From assembly GCA_002291875.1 (NCBI GenBank), contig DBAV01000128.1, forward strand, positions 1-20,222: a DNA stretch of 20,222 bases, in the 5' to 3' direction. Position 1 is the first letter of the stretch; every line of letters begins with the position of its first letter. Below are positions 1 through 6,272 of the stretch, one piece after another. Made by a program: the position numbers and the translations under genes. The DNA comes from Hyphomonadaceae bacterium UBA1001 (GTDB lineage: Bacteria; Pseudomonadota; Alphaproteobacteria; Caulobacterales; Aquidulcibacteraceae). The notes below the pieces were generated by a model. That model was not told the DNA's origin, ran no database searches, and worked only from the letters and a program-made list of their open reading frames with translations.

Positions 1-260
1 AGGTTGCTGTGGATCGCAAATTCCTCCAGCGCTTTGGCGGCGCCATCCTGCTGTCGCTGATCTCGGCCGGGGCGAATGTGCTCCAGGATGAGGCCGACAC
101 CCAAGTGGTGATCGCCTCGACCCGCGCCGGCCAGGATGCAGCGGCGGTCGCCCTCCAGAACGAAGCGAACCTGTCGCCCACGATCCGTGTCGATCCGGGC
201 GCCCAACTGCGGATCTTCGTCACGCGCGACATCGACTTCTCGAGGGTGGTCGGTCCGTGA
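1..260 (+). CDS. virB10: VirB10/TrbI-family T4SS core-complex protein, C-terminal fragment
   Basis: This is the last part of a gene that begins before the window; the reading frame is open from base 3 and ends with TGA at 258-260. The visible 85 or so residues include a short apolar stretch (GGAILLSLISAGANVL) and end in IRVDPGAQLRIFVTRDIDF, the typical end of VirB10 proteins, where a periplasmic beta-barrel domain carries 'PG..l.v.v.rDldF'. VirB10 spans inner and outer membranes and links the energising ATPases to the outer-membrane pore of type IV secretion systems. A GTG codon at 9 could be read as a start, but the protein would then lack most of the VirB10 fold, so I treat it as internal. 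The stop overlaps the start of virB11 (GTGA), which supports a virB-type operon continuing to the left. The family assignment is recognition by motif only. Confidence 0.85.
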   Translation, partial: VAVDRKFLQRFGGAILLSLISAGANVLQDEADTQVVIASTRAGQDAAAVALQNEANLSPTIRVDPGAQLRIFVTRDIDFSRVVGP

Positions 261-1252
261 ACCGTGTGCTGGCCGGGGTCTATCTGCGGACCTATCTGGC
301 GCCGTTCGCGCGCCTGCTCGAGCATCCCGACGTCACCGACATCCTGGTGAACCGCCCGGGCGAGGTCTGGGTCGAGGCGCTGGGCCGCGGGATGGAACGC
401 ATCCTGATGCCCGAGATCACAGAGATCGTGCTGCATCGCCTGGCCCAGCAGGTGGCCGCTCATTCCAACCAGGGCGTGAACCGCGAGCAGCCGCTCGTGG
501 CGGCCACCCTGCCGGATGGCGCGCGCATCCAGGTCATCGCGCCCCCTGCCACCCGCGACCACGCCGTCGCCCTGGCGATCCGCAAGCATGTCGTGGCCGA
601 CCTGACGCTGGACGCCTATGCCCAGAGCGGTGCCTTTGGCGGGGCGCGACACATGGGCTTCGAAGATGCCGACGCGATCGATGCCGGACTGGAAAGGCTG
701 CTGGGCGCAGGCGACCATGCAGGTTTTCTGCGCAGCGCCGTCCGCGCAGGAAAGACCATCCTGGTGTCCGGCGGCACCGGCAGCGGCAAGACCACGTTCC
801 TGAACACCCTGCTGAAGGAAATCCCGCCCTCCGAGCGGGTGATCGTGATCGAGGACACCCCGGAAATCCGCCTCGACCGGCCGAACGCCCTGGGCCTGGT
901 GGCGGTGAAGGGCGACATGGGCGAAGCTCGGGTCACCACCGAAGACCTGCTGCAGGCCTCGCTGCGGCTGCGCCCGGATCGGCTGCTGGTGGGCGAAATC
1001 CGGGGCGCCGAGGCCATCTCGTTCCTGCGCGCCATCAATACGGGCCATCCCGGTTCCATCACCACTGTCCATGCCGACAGCCCGCGCGGCGCGCTGGACC
1101 AGATCGCGTTCATGGCCCTGCAGAGCGGGTTTGCGCTGTCGCGCGCGGACGTGATCGCCTATGCGCGCTCGACCATCGACGTGATCGTCCAGCTGTCCCG
1201 GCGAGGTGGCCGCCGATCGGTGTCGGGCATCGTCTTCGGGCGCACCGCGTGA
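257..1252 (+). CDS. virB11: VirB11-type secretion ATPase
   Basis: A 331-residue hexameric traffic ATPase of the GspE/VirB11 superfamily, the usual length for VirB11. It would sit on the cytoplasmic face of a type IV secretion system and power pilus assembly or substrate transfer. Visible motifs: an N-terminal domain with 'DVTDILVNRPGEVWVE' near residues 25-40; Walker A GGTGSGKT at about 172-179; the Asp box VIVIEDTPEIRL; the Walker B region RLLVGEIRGAEA; and the His box GHPGSITTVHAD. All are intact, so it should be active. It starts with GTG at 257, overlapping the virB10 stop by 4 bases, which implies translational coupling. No virD4 coupling protein or other vir gene follows; the next gene is a GntR regulator 46 bases downstream, so this is the right-hand end of the secretion operon. 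Confidence 0.95.
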   Translation: MNRVLAGVYLRTYLAPFARLLEHPDVTDILVNRPGEVWVEALGRGMERILMPEITEIVLHRLAQQVAAHSNQGVNREQPLVAATLPDGARIQVIAPPATRDHAVALAIRKHVVADLTLDAYAQSGAFGGARHMGFEDADAIDAGLERLLGAGDHAGFLRSAVRAGKTILVSGGTGSGKTTFLNTLLKEIPPSERVIVIEDTPEIRLDRPNALGLVAVKGDMGEARVTTEDLLQASLRLRPDRLLVGEIRGAEAISFLRAINTGHPGSITTVHADSPRGALDQIAFMALQSGFALSRADVIAYARSTIDVIVQLSRRGGRRSVSGIVFGRTA

Positions 1253-1298
1253 TTGCGCCGCGCTGGACGCGACAGCATTTCTGGGCAACACCGCTGGC

Positions 1299-2093
1299 AT
1301 GAATTCCAAGCCGATGACGGCCCCGCGGCAGCCCCCGCCGGTCGACCCGCAGCTGGCGGCGCCGCTGTATCATCAGGTGTTCGCGTGGATGCGCGACCGC
1401 ATCCATGACGGCACCTATGGCTCGAACACCATCCTGCCCAGCGAACAGGAATTGTGCGCGCGGTTTGGCGTATCGCGCATCACCGTCAAGCGCGCCCTGA
1501 ACGAGCTGGCCGCCACCGGCATGATCATGCGCTATCGCGGGCGTGGCACGGTGGTCACATGGAATGCAACCACGCCGGTGGTGAAGGGCAGCTTTGACAA
1601 CCTGCTCGAGAGCGTGCGCCTGATGGGCCTGCACACCGAGATCGAGCTGCTCGAGGCCCGTCCGGTCGCCGCCCGCGGCGAGATTGCCGACCTGATGGGC
1701 GTTCCCGCCGGGACCGAGGTGCATCGCGCGCTGCGCCTGCGGCGCCTGGAGAAAGAGCCCTTTTCCTGGTTGCTGACGCATGTGCCGGCAGACATCGCCG
1801 CAACCTGGACCGACGAAGAGCTGGCGACCCAGCCGCTGAATGCGCTGCTGGCGAGGGCGGGCCACGAGGCGCACGAGGCCGAGCAGTGGATCAGCGCCCG
1901 CGCCGCCGAGCCTGCCCAGGCGGCAGCGCTGAAAGTGATGCCTGGCGCGCCGCTGCTGCATGTCCAGCGCGTGATGCGCGCACGCGGCGGGCGGGTGATC
2001 GAGGTGCTGGGCGCCTGGTACCGCCCCGACCGCTTTCAGTATCACATGACCCTGACCCGACAGCGTGGGGCGGGACGCGACGAGTGGCGCTAG
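1299..2093 (+). CDS. GntR/HutC-family transcriptional regulator (wHTH + UTRA)
   Basis: A 264-residue regulator with an N-terminal winged helix-turn-helix (about residues 23-90: 'LPSEQELCARFGVSRITVKRAL', then 'GMIMRYRGRGTVV' as the wing) and a C-terminal UTRA ligand domain (about 100-245), including the 'LLHVQRVMRARGGRVIEVLGAWYRPDRF' signature region. HutC-type proteins usually repress catabolic operons and release DNA when a small organic acid or sugar phosphate binds UTRA. The frame is open back to 1206, inside virB11; I chose ATG 1299 because the conserved domain begins shortly after it, although the ribosome binding site there is poor, and ATG 1314 is also possible. Given its position next to the YciI and hydratase/lyase genes, it most likely controls them, perhaps through palindromes at 2657-2678. 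That target is an inference. Confidence 0.9.
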   Translation: MNSKPMTAPRQPPPVDPQLAAPLYHQVFAWMRDRIHDGTYGSNTILPSEQELCARFGVSRITVKRALNELAATGMIMRYRGRGTVVTWNATTPVVKGSFDNLLESVRLMGLHTEIELLEARPVAARGEIADLMGVPAGTEVHRALRLRRLEKEPFSWLLTHVPADIAATWTDEELATQPLNALLARAGHEAHEAEQWISARAAEPAQAAALKVMPGAPLLHVQRVMRARGGRVIEVLGAWYRPDRFQYHMTLTRQRGAGRDEWR

Positions 2094-2106
2094 GCCAGGG
2101 GCCACG

Positions 2107-2122
2107 GCGACCGACAGGTCGC
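2107..2122. terminator. Short GC-rich hairpin after the GntR gene
   Basis: GCGACC (2107-2112) and GGTCGC (2117-2122) are perfect 6-base inverted repeats around a 4-base loop, 13 bases after the GntR stop. No T-tract follows, so an intrinsic terminator in the classical sense is not demonstrated. It may only slow polymerase or protect the 3' end. Confidence 0.3.
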
Positions 2123-2140
2123 GCCATGTCGGGGGATGGG

Positions 2141-2178
2141 CCCCGGACACGACTTCGTTTCGCTCAGCCATTCCGGGG
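2141..2178. repeat. REP-like intergenic palindrome between convergent genes
   Basis: CCCCGGA (2141-2147) and TCCGGGG (2172-2178) form 7-base inverted arms around a 24-base centre (CACGACTTCGTTTCGCTCAG...). It lies in the 106-base gap between the convergent GntR and YciI genes. The arms and the 'ACTTCGTTTCGCTCAGCC' core look like the short dispersed palindromes seen between convergent genes in many alphaproteobacterial genomes. Only one copy is present here, so repeat status cannot be proven from this window. It could serve as a bidirectional transcription-end structure. Confidence 0.4.
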
Positions 2179-2199
2179 TGACGGCTGATTTCCTCAAAT

Positions 2200-2619
2200 T
2201 CACTCCACCTTGCCGCCCGCGGCGCGGTGGCGGATGGCGTCGGCGGACTCCCAGATGCGGCCCCCGGGCACCAGGCCGATCGAGAGTGTCTGCTCCCAGA
2301 CGTCCACGCGCGCGTATTGGCCATTGGTGAAATAGGGGTCACCCGCCATCAGGGTGCGCGCGTCATCTTCGGAGTCGGCCAGCACCAGGAACATCGACCC
2401 TACCAGGTCGTCCTGGCCCGGCAGACGCAGGGGGCCTGCGGTCACATAGCGCCGCCAGTGCGCCTCGACATGCGCCAGATGCCCCTCGAGGTCGCGCACG
2501 CGCAGGGCTGGTGCGCCCGGGCCATCATGGCAGACGATCAGGAAGCATCGCCCGGGCACCCGCGCAACATGGGGCGGCTGGACCGGCAGCGAGGCGGGAT
2601 CGGGAAATGATGCGCCCAC
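2200..2619 (-). CDS. YciI-like (YCII domain) protein
   Basis: A 139-residue protein with one YCII domain: FLIVCHDGPG near residue 25-35, then 'GHLAHVEAHWRRYVTAGPL' containing the family's His, and 'LMAGDPYFTNGQYARVDVWE' near the C-terminus, the typical DPF/DPY-then-V-x-pW pattern. YCII domains are small ferredoxin-like folds with a His/Asp pair; some are dehalogenase-like or muconolactone-isomerase-like enzymes, but most have no known reaction. I chose GTG 2619 because AGGAG lies 7 bases ahead of it; GTG 2559 just before the domain and ATG 2655 are alternatives. It is transcribed away from the hydratase/lyase operon across a 98-base shared promoter region and towards the GntR gene, so a role in the same pathway is plausible. 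The specific function is unknown. Confidence 0.85.
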   Translation of the reverse strand: MGASFPDPASLPVQPPHVARVPGRCFLIVCHDGPGAPALRVRDLEGHLAHVEAHWRRYVTAGPLRLPGQDDLVGSMFLVLADSEDDARTLMAGDPYFTNGQYARVDVWEQTLSIGLVPGGRIWESADAIRHRAAGGKVE

Positions 2620-2656
2620 ACGAAATCTCCTGAAGCCGGCGAGGTCGCCAATCACT

Positions 2657-2690
2657 GGCTTGCCAAGCCGCGCGCGGCAAATGATATATT
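2657..2690. promoter_or_regulatory. Divergent promoter region with two overlapping palindromes
   Basis: In the 98 bases between the YciI and LeuC-like genes there is GGCTTG-C-CAAGCC (2657-2669), a perfect 6-base-arm inverted repeat, directly joined to the 12-base palindrome GCCGCGCGCGGC (2667-2678). An AT-rich patch unusual for this genome, ATGATATATT (2681-2690), follows. TTGCCA at 2660-2665 with TATATT at 2685-2690 (19-base spacing) could be a weak promoter for the + strand operon. The palindromes are good candidates for an operator, possibly of the nearby HutC-type regulator, but they do not match a HutC consensus that I could confirm. Confidence 0.4.
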
Positions 2691-2717
2691 CTTCCCAGCC
2701 GCCAACCGGACCTGCCC

Positions 2718-4025
2718 GTGCCCCACGACACCCCGCCTTCCGGCGCCACCTTGGCCGAAAAGATCCTGGCGCGGGCGGCCGGCCTCGACCGGGTGCGCCC
2801 GGGCGATGTGGTTGTGGTGCGTGTGGACCTGGCGATGGCCCACGACAGTTCGGGTCCGCGCCGCTGGCGCCCGCACCTCGAGGCGCTGGGCGTGGGCCTT
2901 TGGGACCCGTCCAGGGTGGTGATCGTCAGCGACCATTATGTCCCGGCCGTGGACGCCGAGAGTGCGGCCATTCTGGCGGGCACGCGCGCCTTCGTGCGCG
3001 ACTATGGCGTGCAGCACTTCTTTGACATGCGCGGTATCTGTCATGCCGTCCTGCCCGAGCACGGACTGTTGCGATCGGGCATGATGCTGGCCGGCGGCGA
3101 CAGCCACACGCCCCATGCCGGGGCCTTTGGCGTGTATGCCGCGGGTTTTGGCGCCACCGACATGGTCGGCATCGTGGTCACGGGGGAAACCTGGACCATC
3201 GTGCCGGCGACGCTCCGGGTGGAGCTGACCGGCCGGTCCGGGCAAGGCGTGGCGGCCAAGGACATCATGCTGAGGCTGTGCCGCGACCTGGGCATGGACA
3301 ACGCCTTCATGGCCATCGAGTACGCGGGCGCGGCGGTCGAGGCGATGCCGATGGCCGAGCGCATGGTGCTATCGAACATGGCGGCCGAACTGGGGGGCGA
3401 GACGGGCCTGATTGCGCCCGATCACACCACGCTCGCGCATATCCGCGCACATGGCGGCACAGTGGACGACGCCGAGGCGCTGGCCTGGCGCTCGGACGCG
3501 GATGCGGTGTTCGGCCGGCAACACGTGCTGGACGTGTCCGGGCTGGGCCCCCAGGTTGCCGCGCCCCATTCGCCGGCCAACACGGACGGGGTCGAGGCCC
3601 ACGCCGGCACGCGGATCGATCAGGCCTATATCGGGGCCTGCGTCGGCGCCAAGCTCGAGGACCTCCAGATGGCGGCGCAGGTGCTGGCCGGTCGCCGCGT
3701 GGCGGCGGGCACGCGTCTGCTGGTCGCGCCGGCCACCACCGCGATCACCGCGGCGGCGGCGGCTGACGGCACTTTGGCGACATTGACCGCGGCCGGCGCA
3801 ATCCTGCTGCCATCGGGCTGCGGCGCGTGTGCGGGCATGGGCGCAGGCCTGCTGGCTGACGGCGAGACGTGCATCTCGTCCACCAACCGCAACTTCAAGG
3901 GGCGCATGGGCCATGCCGGTGCCTCGGTGTATCTGGCTTCGGCCTGGACGGTGGCAGCCTCGGCGGTGACGGGAAAGATCACCGATCCGCGCGACATGCT
4001 GGCGAACGCAAGGGTGGCGGCATGA
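2718..4025 (+). CDS. Aconitase-superfamily hydratase, large subunit (LeuC/DmdA-like)
   Basis: A 435-residue catalytic subunit of an iron-sulfur hydro-lyase of the aconitase/3-isopropylmalate dehydratase superfamily. Visible motifs: DLAMAHDSSGP (37-47), GGDSHTPHAGAFG (126-138) of the active site, the cluster cysteine C308 in GACVGAKLEDL, and the CxxC pair C368/C371 in PSGCGAC, followed by STNRNFKGRMGH (388-399). All three [4Fe-4S] ligands are present. The usual 'GSCTNGR' context of the first Cys is changed to 'GACVGAK', unlike ordinary LeuC. It starts at GTG 2718 and its stop overlaps the small-subunit start (ATGA). Partnered with the KRCGH lyase downstream, it more likely hydrates an unsaturated dicarboxylate (maleate, citraconate or dimethylmaleate type) than isomerises isopropylmalate. 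Substrate is inferred from context only. Confidence 0.9.
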   Translation: MPHDTPPSGATLAEKILARAAGLDRVRPGDVVVVRVDLAMAHDSSGPRRWRPHLEALGVGLWDPSRVVIVSDHYVPAVDAESAAILAGTRAFVRDYGVQHFFDMRGICHAVLPEHGLLRSGMMLAGGDSHTPHAGAFGVYAAGFGATDMVGIVVTGETWTIVPATLRVELTGRSGQGVAAKDIMLRLCRDLGMDNAFMAIEYAGAAVEAMPMAERMVLSNMAAELGGETGLIAPDHTTLAHIRAHGGTVDDAEALAWRSDADAVFGRQHVLDVSGLGPQVAAPHSPANTDGVEAHAGTRIDQAYIGACVGAKLEDLQMAAQVLAGRRVAAGTRLLVAPATTAITAAAAADGTLATLTAAGAILLPSGCGACAGMGAGLLADGETCISSTNRNFKGRMGHAGASVYLASAWTVAASAVTGKITDPRDMLANARVAA

Positions 4026-4513
4026 GCGGGCGGGCCTGGGTGTTTGGCGACGACGTCGACACGGACGTGCTGGCGCCTGGACATCTGATGAAATTGCCGC
4101 CGGAACAGCTGGCGCTGCATTGCCTCGAGGCGGTGGATCCGGGCTTTGCACGCGCCGTCCAGCCGGGTGATTTCGTGGTCGCCGGGCGCAATTTCGGCCT
4201 GGGGTCGTCGCGCGAACAGGCAGCGGTGTCGCTTCGGATGCTGGGGGTGGCGTGCGTGCTGGCACCCAGCTTTGCGCGCATCTTCTATCGGAATGCGCTG
4301 AACCTGGGGCTGCCGGCCCTGTTCTTTCCCGACGCGCACCGCGTCGCGCGGGGCGATGCGCTGGAGGTCGATGCAGTGTCGGGCACGGTGATCAACCACA
4401 CACAGGGCTGGCAAGCGTCGGCCACGCCGATCCCGGCCCACCTCATGGAGATGGTGCGGGCCGGGGGGCTGGTCGCGCATCTGAAGCTGCGCATGGCGGG
4501 GGCAAGGACATGA
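4022..4513 (+). CDS. Aconitase-superfamily hydratase, small subunit (LeuD/DmdB-like)
   Basis: A 163-residue swivel-domain subunit. It shows FGDDVDTDVLAPG (8-20), the LeuD-type 'nvDTDqI.P' motif; the substrate-binding loop GRNFGLGSSREQA (55-67), with the Ser-Ser-Arg that contacts substrate; and FARIFYRNALNLGLPAL (84-100). It pairs with the upstream large subunit to complete the active site. The length is short compared with LeuD of leucine synthesis (about 200), and like those of homoaconitase- and dimethylmalate-dehydratase-type small subunits (about 165). It starts at ATG 4022, overlapping the large subunit stop by 4 bases, and ends in the same kind of overlap with the lyase gene, so the three proteins are probably made in matched amounts. 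Confidence 0.9.
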   Translation: MSGRAWVFGDDVDTDVLAPGHLMKLPPEQLALHCLEAVDPGFARAVQPGDFVVAGRNFGLGSSREQAAVSLRMLGVACVLAPSFARIFYRNALNLGLPALFFPDAHRVARGDALEVDAVSGTVINHTQGWQASATPIPAHLMEMVRAGGLVAHLKLRMAGART

Positions 4514-5439
4514 CGGCAACGTCGCTGAAGGACAGGTTGGCCAGGGGTCCTTCGGTGCTGGCGCCGGGCATTTACGACGCCCTGTCGGCCCTGCTGGTCG
4601 AACAGGCAGGCTTTGAGGCAGCCTATGTGTCGGGCGCGGCGGTCGCCTATACCCAGCTCGGGCGGCCGGATGTCGGACTGGTGACGCTGTCTCAGGTCAT
4701 CGATGTGGTTGCGCGCCTGCGCGACCGGGTGTCCCTGCCCCTGATCGTCGATATCGACACCGGCTTTGGCAATGCGCTGAACGCCGCCCACACCGTCCGC
4801 CAGGTTGAACGCGCGGGGGCCAGCGCGGTCCAGATCGAGGACCAGACCGCGCCCAAGCGGTGCGGCCATCTTGCCGGCAAGGACCTTGTTCCGGTCGGCG
4901 AGATGGTGGGCAAGGTGCGGGCTGCGCTGGATGCCCGAACCGATGCCCGCACGCTGGTGATTGCCCGCACCGACGCGGTTGCGGTCGAAGGTTTCGAGCG
5001 TGCCCTCGACCGCGCCGAAACCTACGTCGAGGCCGGGGCGGATGTGCTGTTCGTCGAGGCGCCGCAATCGCTGGACCAGATGCGCGCAATCACGGCGCGC
5101 TTCGCCGGCCGTGTGCCGTGCCTCGCCAACATGGTCGAGGGCGGGCGCACGCCGCTGATGACCCAGGCCCAGCTGGACGAGCTGGGGTTCCGGCTGGTCA
5201 TCACGCCAGGGGCGATGGTGCGGGCCTATACCTTCATGGCGCAGGAGTTCCTGCGCCTGCTCAAGGCCAATGGAACCACCGCCCTGACGCGGGACCGGAT
5301 GCTGGACTTTGCCCAGATCAACGCGGTGCTGGGCCTGCCGGACCTGATGGCCCAGGCGGCGGACTATGATGGCGCCGCCCAGACGGGGGGCGCCAGCGTC
5401 ACACCGCTGGGGGCGTCACGCGGCAACCCGGCCGGCTGA
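4510..5439 (+). CDS. Isocitrate lyase/PEP mutase family C-C lyase (methylisocitrate- or dimethylmalate-lyase-like)
   Basis: A 309-residue (beta/alpha)8-barrel enzyme of the ICL/PEP-mutase superfamily. Visible features: YVSGAAVAY (39-47) for carboxylate binding, the metal-binding DIDTGFG (81-87), IEDQ (109-112), and the gating loop KRCGHLAGKDLVP (116-128). Cys118 of KRCGH is the general acid of true lyases (isocitrate, methylisocitrate, dimethylmalate and alkylmalate lyases) and is absent from PEP mutases and most hydrolases, so retro-aldol cleavage is expected, releasing pyruvate or glyoxylate from a 2-hydroxy acid. It is coupled to the hydratase small subunit by an ATGA overlap. No PrpC-like synthase is nearby, which argues against a complete methylcitrate cycle. 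Its 3' end overlaps the convergent oxidase gene by 24 bases. Confidence 0.88.
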   Translation: MTATSLKDRLARGPSVLAPGIYDALSALLVEQAGFEAAYVSGAAVAYTQLGRPDVGLVTLSQVIDVVARLRDRVSLPLIVDIDTGFGNALNAAHTVRQVERAGASAVQIEDQTAPKRCGHLAGKDLVPVGEMVGKVRAALDARTDARTLVIARTDAVAVEGFERALDRAETYVEAGADVLFVEAPQSLDQMRAITARFAGRVPCLANMVEGGRTPLMTQAQLDELGFRLVITPGAMVRAYTFMAQEFLRLLKANGTTALTRDRMLDFAQINAVLGLPDLMAQAADYDGAAQTGGASVTPLGASRGNPAG

Positions 5440-6138
5440 CGCCTCGACCGCTGCTGCGGTCGGCGGCGCGGACGCCAGCAACTCGGTGGCGTGTGGCAGG
5501 TCGGTGCGCCGGCCTGCCAACGCATCCGCAAAGGCATGATTGACGTCGCGATGTCCGGCCTCGTCCTCGCGCACGGCCAGAACGACATCGCGCAGGGTGG
5601 CATCAGGCGCCAGCTTCCAGTATTCGATGGCGATCGGCGGAGCAGGCGGGTTCAGAGTCCGGCCAGCGTCGATTTCGGCCAGATACGAGGTGTAGCTGAC
5701 CACCGCCTCTTCCTCGAAATACGCCACAAGCCGGTGCGCGGTCCTCGGGAAGAACAGATACAGCACGAAGAACGCGTTGAAGAACAGGCCCTGCGCCAAC
5801 AGCACCAGGAAACGCTCGAACGCGTTGGGCTGGGCCACCGCGATGAACGTCATCAGATGCATCCGCTCGTTCTCGGCCTCGTCCAGCAGCACCTTGATCC
5901 AGCCGCGGTCGTCCTGCATCCGCCGCAGGCTCTTGAGGTGGTTCAGCATGCCGCCGACCATGCCGGGCACGGCCGCGACCGTCTCGAGCACCACCGCGCG
6001 GTGACCATAGCGCTTGGCAAAGAAGGTGTCGGCAAAGAACCTGAGGCCACGCGTCATGCCATAGGCGATGCGGTCCGCCATGTCGGCCGGCGGCCGGCGG
6101 GGGGCCTGGTCGTTGTCGGTGACGATGGTCAGTGTCAT
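5416..6138 (-). CDS. aox: Alternative (ubiquinol) oxidase, AOX
   Basis: A 240-residue di-iron quinol oxidase that passes electrons from ubiquinol to oxygen without pumping protons, as a cyanide- and NO-resistant branch. The four-helix ligand set is complete: LET with E52, NERMH with E91 and H94, FEEEA at 141-145, and REDEAGH with E193 and H196. The E52-E91 spacing of 39 equals that of the trypanosomal enzyme. Hydrophobic stretches around 49-64 and 108-131 fit interfacial membrane helices. It starts at ATG 6138 with AGGAG 8 bases upstream; a longer frame extends into the HNH gene but the extra residues look non-coding. It lies 134 bases after the HNH gene on the same strand. AOX is uncommon in bacteria and found mainly in some alphaproteobacteria, including sphingomonads. 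Confidence 0.95.
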   Translation of the reverse strand: MTLTIVTDNDQAPRRPPADMADRIAYGMTRGLRFFADTFFAKRYGHRAVVLETVAAVPGMVGGMLNHLKSLRRMQDDRGWIKVLLDEAENERMHLMTFIAVAQPNAFERFLVLLAQGLFFNAFFVLYLFFPRTAHRLVAYFEEEAVVSYTSYLAEIDAGRTLNPPAPPIAIEYWKLAPDATLRDVVLAVREDEAGHRDVNHAFADALAGRRTDLPHATELLASAPPTAAAVEASAGRVAA

Positions 6139-6238
6139 CTGAATGGCTCCTGGGCGACAGCGCGCCCCGTCCATGCGGAATTGGCAATGCGCGCGCCGCC
6201 CCGCAACCGGGGGCACCGGGTTACGGCGTCGCAGTTCA

Positions 6239-6252
6239 CGCGAACGTTTGCG
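6239..6252. promoter_or_regulatory. Imperfect palindrome upstream of AOX
   Basis: CGCGAACGTTTGCG is a 14-base palindrome around AACGTT with one mismatched pair, about 100 bases upstream of the AOX start in the 134-base gap after the HNH gene. It is a possible operator for separate control of AOX. It does not resemble an FNR box. No convincing -35/-10 pair was seen in this gap. Confidence 0.25.
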
Positions 6253-6272
6253 CGAATACCCTTGCGGCTGGC

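Noticed and set aside
9..260. A separate small gene starting at GTG 9
   Set aside because: The frame is open upstream to the window edge and the sequence is the end of VirB10.
2718..4513. Reading the two hydratase subunits as LeuC/LeuD of leucine synthesis
   Set aside because: The short small subunit, the altered first cluster motif, the linked KRCGH lyase, the HutC-type regulator and the absence of leuB or leuA make leucine synthesis unlikely, though it is not strictly excluded.
4510..5439. Assigning the lyase as PrpB of the methylcitrate cycle
   Set aside because: No prpC, acnD or prpF is nearby and the partner is a two-subunit hydratase; only the lyase chemistry is supported.
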